Source of the DNA: Rhodococcus erythropolis NBRC 15567
GTDB taxonomy: Bacteria; Actinomycetota; Actinomycetes; Mycobacteriales; Mycobacteriaceae
Reading direction: 5' to 3'
Assembly: GCF_001552595.1 (NCBI RefSeq)
Contig: NZ_BCRM01000001.1
Location: 62,001-126,000, forward strand
DNA: 64,000 nucleotides
The translations under genes were made by a program, and so were the position numbers. Under the pieces are notes generated by a model. That model ran no database searches and was not told the origin of the DNA. It saw nothing but the letters and a program-made list of their open reading frames with translations. Position 1 is the stretch's first letter. Every line of letters starts with the position of its first letter. Of the stretch, positions 1 to 9,789 are shown one piece after another.

Positions 1-1
1 C

Positions 2-706
2 GCTCTGTTCGTCTCCGGTATCGACCCAGGCTGGGGCAACGACATCCTGCCGATTCTCGTCAGCGGGCTCGCGGGGACAATCGACCAGATCCGGTGTCAG
101 GAAATCTTCGACTACACGACCTACGAACAGCCGGATTCTGTCCGCTACCTGATCGGGATGGGTCAGCCGATGGACTACGAACCTCCGATGGTCGCGCCCA
201 GTGTTCCCACCATGGTCTGGGGCGGGCAGATTCGGCTCATCGCCCGAGCGCTCGGGGTGGAACTCGACGAGATCCGCGAGACCTTGCTGCGCCGCCCGCT
301 CGAGGAAACCGTGTCGACCGAACATATGGGGGAGTTCGCGGCCGGCACCCAAGGCGCACTGCGATTCGAGGTTCAGGGAATCGTCGGCGGGGAACCCCTG
401 ATCGTGATCGAACACGTCACGCGTATTCATCCGTCCTGTGCCCGCGACTGGCCGCTCCCGCCAGACGGAGGCGACGGCGCGCACAAGGTGATCGTCGAAG
501 GACGACCACGAATCGAGATCAACGTCGAAGCCACCGATGAAGGTGGAAACCGCGCGGCCGGTGGAAATGCCACGGCCGTAGGACGTCTCGTCAACGCAAT
601 TCCGTGGCTACGTAAGGCTGAACCCGGCCTCTACGACGCGCTGGACGTTCCGCTCACACCCGGCGTCGGCAAGCTCGGTGCCCGAAACTCGGAGGTACTC
701 ACATGA
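2..706 (+). CDS. DapB-like NAD(P)H-dependent dehydrogenase, 5' end missing
   Basis: The frame is open from base 2 to a TGA at 704-706, giving 234 residues of a protein whose N-terminal Rossmann part lies outside the window. The visible part begins with ALFVSGIDPGWGNDILP and resembles the C-terminal half of the actinobacterial dihydrodipicolinate-reductase-like / amine dehydrogenase family (about 350 aa). Members reduce or oxidise small substrates with NAD(P)H, and the substrate cannot be read here. The stop overlaps the next start as ATGA, so both genes are cotranscribed. The family name is from recalled similarity; without the nucleotide-binding motif the assignment is moderate. Confidence 0.65.
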   Translation, partial: ALFVSGIDPGWGNDILPILVSGLAGTIDQIRCQEIFDYTTYEQPDSVRYLIGMGQPMDYEPPMVAPSVPTMVWGGQIRLIARALGVELDEIRETLLRRPLEETVSTEHMGEFAAGTQGALRFEVQGIVGGEPLIVIEHVTRIHPSCARDWPLPPDGGDGAHKVIVEGRPRIEINVEATDEGGNRAAGGNATAVGRLVNAIPWLRKAEPGLYDALDVPLTPGVGKLGARNSEVLT

Positions 707-1182
707 ATATCGACATACCCGAAGGCAAGAACCCGATCGGCTACGTGTGGGGCGAGATGGTTCCCGGCATCGGGCCCGCGGCCGCCGGGTTCTCCCAAAA
801 GGTCTACACGGACGGCACTCTCGGACTCCGCGAGTTCGAGGCGGCCAGGCTTCGGATCGCTCAGATCAACGGGTGCATCTTCTGTCAGGACTGGCGCACC
901 GAGCGTGACGGCGAGACTGTGGAGTCGACATTCGATCAGGCTGTCACCGACTGGCGCACCACAGATGCCTTCGACGTCAGGACGCGCCTCGCTGCCGAAT
1001 ACGCCGAGAGGTACGCCCTCGACCACCACGGGCTCGACGACGAGTTCTGGGAACGTATGACAGCTCACTACTCCCAGCGAGAAATCGTCGAGTTGAGTAT
1101 GTGCCTCGGATCGTGGTTGGCCTTCGGCCGGCTCAACCACGTCCTCGGCCTCGATACTCAATGTGTGTTGCCCGGCAACTGA
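703..1182 (+). CDS. Carboxymuconolactone decarboxylase / AhpD-like protein
   Basis: A 159-residue protein carrying the CxxC pair in NGCIFCQDWR at about residues 56-65, followed by a helical segment ending in an FGRLNHVLG stretch. This layout fits the CMD/AhpD fold, which includes peroxidase-like disulfide proteins and decarboxylases. An SD (GGAGG) sits 7 bases before the ATG and the start overlaps the preceding stop by four bases. Its neighbours are oxidoreductases of a catabolic cluster, so a redox or peroxide-protective role is plausible. It converges with the SDR gene two bases downstream. The substrate is unknown. Confidence 0.8.
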   Translation: MNIDIPEGKNPIGYVWGEMVPGIGPAAAGFSQKVYTDGTLGLREFEAARLRIAQINGCIFCQDWRTERDGETVESTFDQAVTDWRTTDAFDVRTRLAAEYAERYALDHHGLDDEFWERMTAHYSQREIVELSMCLGSWLAFGRLNHVLGLDTQCVLPGN

Positions 1183-1184
1183 AC

Positions 1185-1973
1185 CTAGTTGCCCAGCGTC
1201 GTCAGATCCGGGTAGTTCGAGACCTCCCAGCCGCCGTCGACGACCAGACTGGTTCCGGTGATGTACGAGGCGTCGTCGCTGGCGAGATAGAGGCAGGGGC
1301 CCGCGATCTCGTCGGGAGTTGCCGCTCGGGACATGGGGATTCGGCTGAGAAACATGTCGCGGGCGGGTTCGTAGTTCATGACCGGCGCGACCAGTGGCGT
1401 GTCGACCAGGCCGGGTAGAACGGCATTGACCCGGATCCCCGACGCAGCGAGTTCGATCGCGGCATTCTTGCTGAACATCTCGACCCCGGCTTTGCCTGTC
1501 GCGTACGCGCTCCCATAGGGGCTCGGCACGTGCGCGTTCAATGAGGACACGTTGACTATCGCACCACCGCGACCATGCTCTCGGATATGCCGCGCTTCAT
1601 GTTTGGTGCAGAGGAAGACGCCCTTCTGCACCAGGTCGATGGTGAAGTCCCAGTCGGCCTCGTCGAGGTCGACGATCTGCCCAACCCGCGACGCCCCGGC
1701 AACGTTGAAAGCCAGATCGATACCGCCGAATTCCGCTGCCGCAGCGGCAATAGCCTCGGCAACATCGGACTCCTTGGTGACGTCAGCGGGAACGGCGAGG
1801 AAAGACGCGCTGTGCTGGGAGGCTATCTCCTTCAAACCCTCTGCATCGATGTCTATTCCGGCTACCTGTGCGCCTTCGCCGATAAGTCGTAGTGCGATGG
1901 CTGCACCGATACCTGATGCTGCGCCGGTGACAACCGCGGTTTTGCCGGCAAATCTGGACGTGTTAATGGGCAC
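1185..1973 (-). CDS. Short-chain dehydrogenase/reductase (SDR)
   Basis: A 262-residue classical SDR. The cofactor loop TGAASGIG is at residues 16-23, followed by an acidic GIDID segment that favours NAD(H). An AFNVAG motif takes the place of NNAG, and the catalytic Ser/Tyr/Lys set is present (VSSLN, then YATGK near 160). A conserved VDGGW stretch lies near the C-terminus. The start is GTG at 1973, preceded by GAAAG, and overlaps the amidohydrolase stop by 11 bases. It is the last gene of the six-gene monooxygenase operon and probably interconverts a hydroxy and a keto intermediate. Confidence 0.88.
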   Translation of the reverse strand: MPINTSRFAGKTAVVTGAASGIGAAIALRLIGEGAQVAGIDIDAEGLKEIASQHSASFLAVPADVTKESDVAEAIAAAAAEFGGIDLAFNVAGASRVGQIVDLDEADWDFTIDLVQKGVFLCTKHEARHIREHGRGGAIVNVSSLNAHVPSPYGSAYATGKAGVEMFSKNAAIELAASGIRVNAVLPGLVDTPLVAPVMNYEPARDMFLSRIPMSRAATPDEIAGPCLYLASDDASYITGTSLVVDGGWEVSNYPDLTTLGN

Positions 1974-3708
1974 CTGCTTTCAAGAACTTTCCGGTTCGGC
2001 GGTTGCCGAGAACGGGTGCTGCTTCTCCGTGGCCGAAGACGTACTCGCCGCCGACGAACACTGCGGTGACGGTCTGATCGTTGCGATTGACCATGCGGGA
2101 GAGGTTGTCGTACTCCGCGACCGGACTTTCGGCGTACGTCTCGAGTGAATCGTCGAGATGGGCGGGATCGATCACAACCAGATCGGCGCGGTCACCTAAT
2201 CGAAGGTGCCCGGCATCGACGTCGTACCACTCGGCGAGTTCGCCGGTGAGGCGATGCACCGCTGCCTCGACGGTCATGAAGGGACGGCCGACCTTTTGGG
2301 CATCGTAGACACGTCGTAGTAGTCGTAAGCCGAAGTTGTAGAACGCCATGTTGCGCAAATGCGCTCCGGCGTCGGAGAACCCGAGTTGGACACCGTTGTC
2401 CTGGGCGAACTTGTCCAGAATCTCCGGTCGGTGGTTCGAGATGGTTGTGCGCCAACGCACTTTCGTGCCGTGTTCGAGGACCAGATCCAGGAATGCATCG
2501 ACAGGGTGGAGGCCGCCTCGTTCGACACCGACCTGCCCGAAGCTCTTGCCGACAAGGGATTCGTCGGGGCAGGAAACGATTTCGGCGTCGAAGAAGTCGC
2601 GGTGCCAGACTTTGACGCCGAATTTTTGATCGTAGTCCTTGCGGAACTGTCGACGGTACTTCTCACTCTGCATCAGGACGTTGCGTTCCATCTCGTCGGT
2701 CAGATGCAGTGCTGCAGCGCCGGATCCGAACTCCTCGAAGACAACCAGGTCGATGCCGTCGGCATATACCTCGAAGGGAACTGGCAGGTGCTGCCAGCGC
2801 AGGTCGCCGCCGAGTCGATTGACCAAGTGTGCCAGTGGGCCGAGGATCACCACGGCCAACTTGTTGGACTTGATGTCGGCCGCCGAAAGCATGCTCGTCT
2901 TGAGTCGCTTACGCCAGATACCCGCGCTGGAGAACGCCATAGCTCCGGTACTCATCGGGTTGGAGAGGTCAGGTCCGGCCTGAAATACCCGTCCTCGGCG
3001 GCGCAGGATCGCATTGAGTCGGCGTCGTTCTTTCGTGGTTGCATACGTCGACGGCAGCGTGCGTGAGCGGCAGGTCTCACCGTCGAGTTTGTCGAACAAC
3101 AATTGCTGACTGGACATCCCGACGAATCCTGCGTCGAGAGCTTCGGTCAACTGTGCTTCCATCGACGCGAGTTCGGTGTCGGTGGGGTGCACGTCCTTCC
3201 GGGTAGCACGATCCAGTCCCATCTCGGCGGCTCGCATGTCGGAGTGTCCGATGAAGGCTGCAACATTGGGACCTAGCGGAAGCGCCTCGAGCGCAGCAAC
3301 ATACTCTCTCGCGGAGTTCCAGGTCTTGGCCCGCGTGAGTGCTTCGACGACGTGCTTGCGTGGAATAGCTTCGACGCGGCCGAAAAGGTCGCCGGCGTCC
3401 GACGGGCTGGCGTGAATGGTGGACAGGGAACACGATCCGACAAAGATCGACGTGACCCCGTGTCTGAGAGATTCGCTCAGCGCCGGGCCTTCGAGGATCT
3501 CGACGTCGTAGTGAGTGTGGATGTCCACGATGCCCGGGATCACCCACTTGCGCCGCGCGTCGATGACACGGGGACAGTCGGTTTCGTCGAGTGGATCGAG
3601 GGAGATGGCAGTGACCAGCCCGCCGCTGATACCCAGATTGCGGACAGCTGGTTTCGCCCCGGTGCCGTCGAACCACAGACCGTTGTTGATCACGGCGTCG
3701 TAGGTCAT
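1963..3708 (-). CDS. Amidohydrolase, N-acyl-D-amino-acid deacylase family
   Basis: A 581-residue metal-dependent amidohydrolase. The metal-binding HTH motif in VDIHTHYD lies at residues 61-68 after the usual N-terminal beta-sandwich start (NGLWFDGTG), and a DAGAHLRNM segment near the C-terminal third supplies the catalytic Asp/His region. An upstream in-frame M at 3780 was rejected because the ATG at 3708 has AAAGGTGG before it and overlaps the ligase stop as ATGA. The family covers D-aminoacylases and poorly characterised mycobacterial relatives. In this operon it probably opens an amide or ring intermediate, which is inference. Confidence 0.82.
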   Translation of the reverse strand: MTYDAVINNGLWFDGTGAKPAVRNLGISGGLVTAISLDPLDETDCPRVIDARRKWVIPGIVDIHTHYDVEILEGPALSESLRHGVTSIFVGSCSLSTIHASPSDAGDLFGRVEAIPRKHVVEALTRAKTWNSAREYVAALEALPLGPNVAAFIGHSDMRAAEMGLDRATRKDVHPTDTELASMEAQLTEALDAGFVGMSSQQLLFDKLDGETCRSRTLPSTYATTKERRRLNAILRRRGRVFQAGPDLSNPMSTGAMAFSSAGIWRKRLKTSMLSAADIKSNKLAVVILGPLAHLVNRLGGDLRWQHLPVPFEVYADGIDLVVFEEFGSGAAALHLTDEMERNVLMQSEKYRRQFRKDYDQKFGVKVWHRDFFDAEIVSCPDESLVGKSFGQVGVERGGLHPVDAFLDLVLEHGTKVRWRTTISNHRPEILDKFAQDNGVQLGFSDAGAHLRNMAFYNFGLRLLRRVYDAQKVGRPFMTVEAAVHRLTGELAEWYDVDAGHLRLGDRADLVVIDPAHLDDSLETYAESPVAEYDNLSRMVNRNDQTVTAVFVGGEYVFGHGEAAPVLGNRRTGKFLKAGAH

Positions 3709-5366
3709 GAGATAGCCACCTTTGCGCGTATCGTCTTCCCGGTTGCATTGCGAGGCAGAGGAGTTGTGCTCAGTTTCCACTTCACCGGCACCTTGAAGTA
3801 GGCCAGTCGTTCGGCGACATAGTCGCGTAGTTCTTCTTCGGTCGCCGCTCGCTCACTGCGAAGAACGACAACGGCCGCCACTTCTTGACCGAGGTCTGCC
3901 GAATCAATGCCGATCACAGCGCATTCGAGTACCGCGGGATGCTCGTCGATGCACTGCTCGATTTCGAGAGGGTAGACGTTCTCGCCGCCGCGCAGGATCA
4001 GATCGGACCGGCGGCCCGTCAGGCGGAGTCGGCCGTCTTCGAGAACTCCGAAGTCGCCGGTTCGGAGCCATCGGTCGGGACCGATGGCGGCAGCAGTCGC
4101 AGTCTCGTCGTTCCAGTATCCCGACATCACATACGGACTGCGAGCGCAGATTTCGCCCTCCTCGCCGTCGGGAACCGCAACACCGAATGGATCACGGACC
4201 TCCACACTCACACCGATGATGGGTCGTCCGAGAGTTCCGGGGAACGCGGCGAGTTCTGGTGGCGTGGCAACCGAAATGCCGGTGGAGGATTCGGTGAGCC
4301 CGTAGCTGTCGACCAAGGTGTGCTGCGCAAAAGGCAGTCGTGCGCGCAGGCGGTCCTGCAAGGCCGGAGATGACGGCGCAGACGCGAGTGCAAAGGCGCT
4401 CAGTGAGGTCAGGTCGTACTTCTCGAGACTGCCATGTTCGAGGAGACGGGTTGCCATGGTGGGGACCACCGCCCAGTTGGTGACCTTCTCGCGTTCGACA
4501 AGGGAAAGGACTTCGTCGACGTCGAAGGCGCCCTGGTGGATGACCACCGCTCCGCCCGTTGCGAGTCGTGGGATCGCCAGGTTATGCAGGCTTGCAATGT
4601 GAAACAGCGGCGCGGTCAGCAGATACCGCAAGTCACTGGGTCGGCCGTCACTGGGTCGGCCGGTGAATGCCGCAGCGAGGCGATCGCTGTAGCGGTGGTA
4701 GTCGATGACGGCCAACACGTTTCGATGAGTGTGAACAGCTCCCTTGGGGCGGCCGCTGGTTCCGCTCGTGTAAAGAATGACGGCCGGATCGTCCTCGTCG
4801 ACGGACGTGCGGGGCAGTGCCGAACCCGAATACTTCTCCATCAAGGCCGGTAGATCTTCTTCCATCGTGAGCACGGGAACATCCGTGTTCACTTCGGAAA
4901 GAACTTGTGCGCGTTTGGCGTCGGCGATCACCACGGTGGGAGTGGTGTGATCGATGCCGTACTGCACTTCACGGGCCACCCACCACGAGTTGAACCCGAC
5001 GGCGATGGCGCCAAGCGACTGAGCCGCCCAGAAGGTCATCACCCATTCCGGCGTATTGGCGGCGAGGATGCCCACCCGATCGCCCTTGCGAACGCCGTAA
5101 CGCTCGCGCAGCGCAGTGGCCAATGCTGCTACGGCCTCGCCGTGCTCGAGGTAGCTGAAGCGTCGGTCCTTGGTCACCAGGTAGTCGCGTGATCCGCAAT
5201 CGAAGGATGCAGCGAGCACGTCGCCGAGTGCCTTGTCACGGTTCTTCATGACGGGCATCGAGCTGCCGAGTACATCCTCGACTTGCATCTCGAAAGGACC
5301 ACCAGGGCCGGTCAGCCCAGCCATGACGGACGCGATGAATGCTTGTGTATCAGCGGAAGTAGTCAC
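3705..5366 (-). CDS. AMP-dependent acyl-CoA synthetase (FadD-like)
   Basis: A 553-residue class I adenylate-forming enzyme. It has the phosphate-binding loop [18 protein letters not shown], a GLTESS adenine motif, and the hinge and C-terminal core [18 protein letters not shown], with the catalytic lysine in [10 protein letters not shown] at the end. It should activate a carboxylic acid to the acyl-CoA via acyl-AMP. The GTG at 5366 was chosen because GAAAGG lies 8 bases upstream and the longer frame (to 5453) runs into the dehydrogenase gene. It ends in an ATGA overlap with the amidohydrolase. The acid is presumably produced by the upstream monooxygenase, hydrolase and dehydrogenase. Confidence 0.9.
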   Translation of the reverse strand: MTTSADTQAFIASVMAGLTGPGGPFEMQVEDVLGSSMPVMKNRDKALGDVLAASFDCGSRDYLVTKDRRFSYLEHGEAVAALATALRERYGVRKGDRVGILAANTPEWVMTFWAAQSLGAIAVGFNSWWVAREVQYGIDHTTPTVVIADAKRAQVLSEVNTDVPVLTMEEDLPALMEKYSGSALPRTSVDEDDPAVILYTSGTSGRPKGAVHTHRNVLAVIDYHRYSDRLAAAFTGRPSDGRPSDLRYLLTAPLFHIASLHNLAIPRLATGGAVVIHQGAFDVDEVLSLVEREKVTNWAVVPTMATRLLEHGSLEKYDLTSLSAFALASAPSSPALQDRLRARLPFAQHTLVDSYGLTESSTGISVATPPELAAFPGTLGRPIIGVSVEVRDPFGVAVPDGEEGEICARSPYVMSGYWNDETATAAAIGPDRWLRTGDFGVLEDGRLRLTGRRSDLILRGGENVYPLEIEQCIDEHPAVLECAVIGIDSADLGQEVAAVVVLRSERAATEEELRDYVAERLAYFKVPVKWKLSTTPLPRNATGKTIRAKVAIS

Positions 5367-5385
5367 GTGAAGTGCCTTTCGAAGA

Positions 5386-6426
5386 TTAGGGTACGAGCAC
5401 TGCGCGTCCGGTGACCTTGCCGTGTTCGAGACGGTCGAGTGCGTCGCGGGCATCAGCGAGGTCGAAGCGGGCTACTTCTACCGTTACCAGACCGGCCTGT
5501 GCCAGGGCGATGGAATCGACGAGGTCGTTTCTGGTGCCGCCATAGGACTTCCGGATCGATGCACCCCACGGCCAGCCCGGTCCGCCGGCAGCTTCGGCTG
5601 TGATTCCCGGGTTTCCGCCTCCGAGACCCACCATGCGATACGCGCCGTTCGGCGCAACCGCTTGAACGGACATCTGTGCCGTTGCGTCGATACCGACGAA
5701 GTCGAAGATGACTTCTGCGCCTCTGGCCGACGTGAGGTCGAGGATGTGCTGCGCGGTGTCCGGTCCCGATTCGAGCGTGATGTCGGCGCCGCACCGTTTG
5801 GCGAGATCGAGTTGATCCTGTCCGACATCGACGGCGATGATGCGCACGGCACTGATTGCGCGAAGTATCTGTACTGCAACGTGACCGAGTCCGCCGACGC
5901 CGATCACGACGGCGGTGGCACCGGGCTGGAGATGTTCGCGTGCGCCGCGAATGGCGTGGTAGCTCGTCAGTGCTGCATCGGCGAGCGGTGCGGCCTGCAG
6001 GAAGTCGAGGTCTCCGATGGGTACGAAGGAGCGAGCCGGGATCTTGACGTACTCGGCCATTCCGCCTTCGGGACCGAGCCCGGGGCAGGGCGGCATCGCG
6101 GTGCGTCCAGCGGCGAGGCACATGTTCTCGTTGCCGCTCATGCATTCTCGGCACTGTCCACAGGACCAGCACAGGTAGACGACGCCACGCTCTCCGACGG
6201 AACGGCCGTCGACGCCACTCCCGACGGCTTCGATCGTTCCGGCAATTTCGTGGCCGATGGTCAGCGGTTCTTCGCGCATCTTGTACGGAAAGTGCAGGAG
6301 ATGCAGATCGGAGTGGCAGATTCCCGCTGCGCCCACCCGAATCAGCAGTTCCGATGGACTGATCTCGGGGATCGGCACGTCGTTGATCTCGAGGAGACCA
6401 GGCCCCATGAGCTGAGCTGCCTTCAT
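5386..6426 (-). CDS. Zinc-dependent alcohol dehydrogenase
   Basis: A 346-residue medium-chain dehydrogenase. Catalytic zinc ligands are C37 (in GICHSD) and H59-E60 (GHE). The structural zinc set is C89, C92, C95 and C103. The NAD loop GVGGLG lies near 175, followed by an acidic AVDV that suggests NAD(H). The start at 6426 overlaps the serine-hydrolase stop as ATGA; the longer frame to 6585 is only a shadow. It lies fourth from the 3' end of the operon and would oxidise the alcohol released by the hydrolase. It ends 19 bases before the ligase start. Confidence 0.92.
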   Translation of the reverse strand: MKAAQLMGPGLLEINDVPIPEISPSELLIRVGAAGICHSDLHLLHFPYKMREEPLTIGHEIAGTIEAVGSGVDGRSVGERGVVYLCWSCGQCRECMSGNENMCLAAGRTAMPPCPGLGPEGGMAEYVKIPARSFVPIGDLDFLQAAPLADAALTSYHAIRGAREHLQPGATAVVIGVGGLGHVAVQILRAISAVRIIAVDVGQDQLDLAKRCGADITLESGPDTAQHILDLTSARGAEVIFDFVGIDATAQMSVQAVAPNGAYRMVGLGGGNPGITAEAAGGPGWPWGASIRKSYGGTRNDLVDSIALAQAGLVTVEVARFDLADARDALDRLEHGKVTGRAVLVP

Positions 6427-7577
6427 GAACTGACCTCGCTGATCTCGGAGTTGTACGCAGCGCTCAGATAGGCGTTGCTGCGGTCGGACCCGATCAGACC
6501 GGGTGCCATCTTGTTCATGACGTAGGCGAAAGTCATCCGGCGGTCCAGATCGTTGACCAGCATCGAGCCGCCGATACCGGCCCACCAGCAGGCGCGTCCG
6601 TCGGGAACCAGGGGTGCGGTATCCGGGTGCGGCAGTCCGTATCCGATGCCGAACTTGAGCGGAGTCATGATCCCGAGGTCGATACCGTCGGCTTGGATCT
6701 CGAAGATCAGGTCGATGGTGCTCTGCGAGAGCAGCTTCTGGCCGTCGAGCACACCACCGTTCGAGATCACGGATTGGATCCGAGCGATAGAACGTGCGTT
6801 GCCGTGGCCGTTGACTGCGCCGATCTCGGCCTCCCGCCAGGGCGCGGTGTTGACCTCGGGGTAGTCGAGCAGTGGGCAGGTCAGGGTCTTGATGAAGATG
6901 CTGTCCTGGTCGAGCGTGGACAGGTCGAACTCCAACGCGGGCGGCGGAACCATGGTGGCGATTCGACCGAAATGCTCTGCGGACGTACCGATGTGGAAGT
7001 CGGCTCCCAGTGGACCGGCAAGCTCTTCGGCAAAGAACCTGCCGAGGGTCCGACCGTCGATGCGACGAATGACCTCACCGACGAGATGGCCGTAGTTGAT
7101 CGCGTGATAGCCCGACGCCGTACCTGGGGTCCACCAAGGCTTCTGGGTAGCGAGGCGAGCGGTGGACGTCTCGAGGTCGTAGATGTCCTTCAGCTCGATC
7201 GGGCGCTCCCAACCGGAGACGCCAGACGTATGCGACAGAAGGTGGCGAACTTCGATGTCTTCCTTGCCGTTTACCGCAAAGTCGGGCCAGTAGTGAGCAA
7301 CCTTCTGGTACACGTCCAATTGGCCGCGTTCGACCAGCAGGAGCGCACACAGAGCCGTCATGGTCTTGGTGATGGAGAAGGTGTTGACGATGGTGTCCGG
7401 GCCCCAAGGAGTGGTACGGGATTCGTCGGCGTATCCGCCCCAGATGTCTACTACGGCTTCTCCGTCGACGGTGATGGCGATGGAGCCACCCAACTCCTCA
7501 CCGGATTCGAGTTGCGCCTCGAAGGCGGTGCGGACGGCTTCGAACTCGTTGTTGCAGTGACCGTTCACCGTGCTCAT
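6423..7577 (-). CDS. Serine hydrolase of the beta-lactamase / family VIII esterase class
   Basis: A 384-residue protein with the SxxK nucleophile motif S68-I-T-K71 and a tyrosine motif near Y157 (SGYHAINYG), typical of class C beta-lactamase-like esterases. There is no signal peptide, which fits an intracellular esterase rather than a drug-resistance enzyme. The frame stays open far upstream to 8597, but that extension lies antisense-in-frame over the monooxygenase. The ATG at 7577 overlaps the monooxygenase stop as ATGA. By position it would hydrolyse the ester or lactone formed by the upstream oxygenase. Confidence 0.88.
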   Translation of the reverse strand: MSTVNGHCNNEFEAVRTAFEAQLESGEELGGSIAITVDGEAVVDIWGGYADESRTTPWGPDTIVNTFSITKTMTALCALLLVERGQLDVYQKVAHYWPDFAVNGKEDIEVRHLLSHTSGVSGWERPIELKDIYDLETSTARLATQKPWWTPGTASGYHAINYGHLVGEVIRRIDGRTLGRFFAEELAGPLGADFHIGTSAEHFGRIATMVPPPALEFDLSTLDQDSIFIKTLTCPLLDYPEVNTAPWREAEIGAVNGHGNARSIARIQSVISNGGVLDGQKLLSQSTIDLIFEIQADGIDLGIMTPLKFGIGYGLPHPDTAPLVPDGRACWWAGIGGSMLVNDLDRRMTFAYVMNKMAPGLIGSDRSNAYLSAAYNSEISEVSS

Positions 7578-8962
7578 GCGCGATCCGCCTTCTCGAGTTC
7601 GTGTGCTGCTGCACGCGCCGCAACAGGTAGTTTGTTCCCCGAGGCCGCGGCACGCTTGGTGCCCTTGGCAATTTCCTTGTTCATGTTGCGGACGTACGGG
7701 TCGAACTCGAGCTGAATGGTGTGGCGCGGTGACTTGTAATAGGGGGCGAGGAAGTACGCCTCGTCGGCCTTGGTGATCTCCTGCATCTCGTTCGCGGACG
7801 GCAGTTGGTATTTCCCGGTCAGGTAGGCGGCAACGAGCTTGCTCTGCTGCTCGGCGAAGTTGACGAGCGTCGGCATGGGCTGAGCCAGTCCCATGAAGAA
7901 GAGGTTGTCGATTCCGGGCTTCATCATGCGTTTGAAGAGTGGGAAACGGTTGTCTTTGTCCGGCAGCAGGTTCGGGTCGTCGAAGAAGGGGAAGCTGATG
8001 TTGTAGCCGGTGGCGCAGACGACCACGTCGACGTCCTCGGCGGTGCCGTCGGCGAAATGAACCTGCTTTCCGTCGAGTTTGGTGATCGCCGGCTTGAAGG
8101 TGATGTCGCCGGACCCGGCGCGTCCCAAGAACTCGCCACTGGCTGACGGATGTGCCTCGAAGGGGCGGTGGTCCGGCTTGGGTAGTCCGTAGCCCTCCAT
8201 GGTTCCCAGGTTCTTGCCGAGGAATCGACGACTCAGGAACAGGCGCAGCCCCCGAGGCATCCAGGGCGGGGTGATCAGTTTGTCTCCCGGCACGCCGCCC
8301 AGGTATTTCGGCAACACCCACACGCCGCGGCGCGCCGAGACGATGAGCTTGTCGGCGAGGTATCTCTGCCCCAGTTCGGAAGCAATGTCCAAGCCGGAGT
8401 TCCCCATTCCGACCACGACTACTTTCTTGCCGCGCATGTCGATCGGATCGAACGGGTCGTTGTAGCTGTGGCTGTGCATGAGGACGCCGTCGAACTCGCC
8501 TGGGTAATCCGGGATGTTGGGATCCCAGTGGTGACCATTGCAGACCATCAGGACGTCGTAGGTACGGACTTCGCCGTCCGAGCGCGTGACGGTCCACAGT
8601 CCGTTTGCATCACGCTCTGCGGCAACAACACTGGTGTTGAAGATGATCGACTCACGCAGGCCGAAATGCTCGACGTAGTCCTTGAAGTACTGGAAGAGTT
8701 CGGAATGGTGGGGGAAATCGGGAAGGTCGGCAGAGACCGGGAAGTCCTCGAATGCCAAGCGCCACTTCGACGTGTCGATATGCAGGCTCTGGTAGCAGGC
8801 CGACATTCCGTTGGGGTTCTTGTAGTACCAGTTTCCGCCGACCTCGTCGGACGCTTCGTAGCAGTCGAAGGGTATTCCGAATTCCTTCATTCGCTTGGCC
8901 GTCGTGATTCCGGTAGGCCCGGCGCCGATGATGCAGACGCTCGGCAAGGGGGAGGGGCTCAT
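7574..8962 (-). CDS. Flavin-containing monooxygenase (class B, FMO / Baeyer-Villiger type)
   Basis: A 462-residue flavoprotein. The FAD loop GAGPTG is at 13-18 and the NADPH loop VGMGNSG at 184-190. The fingerprint F157-x-G159-x3-H163-x3-Y167 matches the FMO form rather than the strict Baeyer-Villiger form (which ends in W). It inserts oxygen from O2 into a carbonyl, amine or sulfur compound using NADPH. The ATG at 8962 was chosen over the longer frame to 9034 because that extension enters the shared promoter. It is the first gene of the operon and diverges from a TetR gene. The arrangement recalls MymA (Rv3083) of M. tuberculosis. Confidence 0.9.
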   Translation of the reverse strand: MSPSPLPSVCIIGAGPTGITTAKRMKEFGIPFDCYEASDEVGGNWYYKNPNGMSACYQSLHIDTSKWRLAFEDFPVSADLPDFPHHSELFQYFKDYVEHFGLRESIIFNTSVVAAERDANGLWTVTRSDGEVRTYDVLMVCNGHHWDPNIPDYPGEFDGVLMHSHSYNDPFDPIDMRGKKVVVVGMGNSGLDIASELGQRYLADKLIVSARRGVWVLPKYLGGVPGDKLITPPWMPRGLRLFLSRRFLGKNLGTMEGYGLPKPDHRPFEAHPSASGEFLGRAGSGDITFKPAITKLDGKQVHFADGTAEDVDVVVCATGYNISFPFFDDPNLLPDKDNRFPLFKRMMKPGIDNLFFMGLAQPMPTLVNFAEQQSKLVAAYLTGKYQLPSANEMQEITKADEAYFLAPYYKSPRHTIQLEFDPYVRNMNKEIAKGTKRAAASGNKLPVAARAAAHELEKADRA

Positions 8963-9021
8963 TCGCCATCGCTTTCTGTTCTGTCTCGGGCGTGCGCGAA
9001 GAAGAATCGAAGCCCGAGAAG

Positions 9022-9033
9022 TGACTTGAGTCA
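9022..9033. promoter_or_regulatory. Inverted repeat in the divergent FMO/TetR promoter
   Basis: TGACTTGAGTCA has 5-bp arms TGACT/AGTCA around TG, 60 bases upstream of the monooxygenase start. A weaker pair, TGTCA and TGACG around ATGAA, follows at 9057-9071. Sites of this kind between a TetR gene and a divergent operon commonly bind the repressor. The binding itself is inference. Confidence 0.4.
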
Positions 9034-9138
9034 TAGTGCGCCATTCGCTGACGATGTGTCAATGAATGACGCAATGTTTTTTGATGACGGTGAGTCGGTG
9101 ATTTGCCAGGAAGTCGAAATGCGAGCAAGGTGGGCGAC

Positions 9139-9786
9139 GTGAGCACGACTACCGATGGCCCGAAGAACAGGCGGGGAACCCTTCGCGACGAGCAGAAACG
9201 CGCGACGCGGGCCAAACTCGTGGACGCCGCACGCACTCTGTTCGAGGAACGGGGATACGCGGCTGTCACGGTCGACGACATCTCCTCGGTCGTCGGATGC
9301 AGTAGAGCCACGTTCTACGTGCATTTCGCCAGCAAGGTGGAGATGCTCAAGACGATCGGCGCGGCCGGGATGGCGGCGAGTGCGTTCGCTTTCTACATCG
9401 ATCTCGATCGGGTCCTCGACACGAACTCTCGCGTGGAGTTCACCGCATGGCTGGAGCGTGCCTTCGACTGGTTCGACGAGAACAAGCGCCTGCTGCCGGC
9501 GTGGGACGAGGCCGTGGCACTCGAACCGGAGTTCCGCGAGACAGCGCGAGACGGTATGACCGAACTGCCGAATGCCATGCCCAAGTATCTGGGTCGGTGG
9601 CCGGTGGAACAGCATGACGAGGCGAGGTTGCGCGTCGAATTGCTCGTGAGCCAGCTGGAGCGATTCTTCACACGCTGGGCCGTGCAGGGGACGATCGACG
9701 TGACTCGGATGCAGGCGGCCGAGGTTCTGACCGACATCTGGTTCCCGGCCCTGTCGCCGGAATCCAAGGGCGGCGACGAGCGGTAG
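9139..9786 (+). CDS. TetR/AcrR-family regulator divergent from the FMO operon
   Basis: A 215-residue TetR-type regulator. The N-terminal helix-turn-helix spans about 15-65 (RATRAKLVDAARTLFEERG, then SRATFYVHFASKVEML), followed by an all-helical ligand-binding domain. The GTG at 9139 has AAGGTGG five bases before it, so it is preferred to the TTG at 9103. Transcribed away from the six-gene monooxygenase operon across 176 bases, it is the obvious candidate to regulate that operon. Its inducer is not visible. Confidence 0.88.
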   Translation: MSTTTDGPKNRRGTLRDEQKRATRAKLVDAARTLFEERGYAAVTVDDISSVVGCSRATFYVHFASKVEMLKTIGAAGMAASAFAFYIDLDRVLDTNSRVEFTAWLERAFDWFDENKRLLPAWDEAVALEPEFRETARDGMTELPNAMPKYLGRWPVEQHDEARLRVELLVSQLERFFTRWAVQGTIDVTRMQAAEVLTDIWFPALSPESKGGDER

Positions 9787-9789
9787 GGG

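Noticed and set aside
5422-6471. Long plus-strand frame opposite the alcohol dehydrogenase
   Set aside because: It is antisense to a gene with clear zinc and NAD motifs and its protein has no recognisable domain; high G+C sequence often leaves such frames open.
7578-8597. In-frame upstream extension of the serine-hydrolase frame by 340 residues
   Set aside because: It runs same-strand over the monooxygenase gene in another frame, has no domain of its own, and the ATG at 7577 overlaps the monooxygenase stop as expected for coupled genes.
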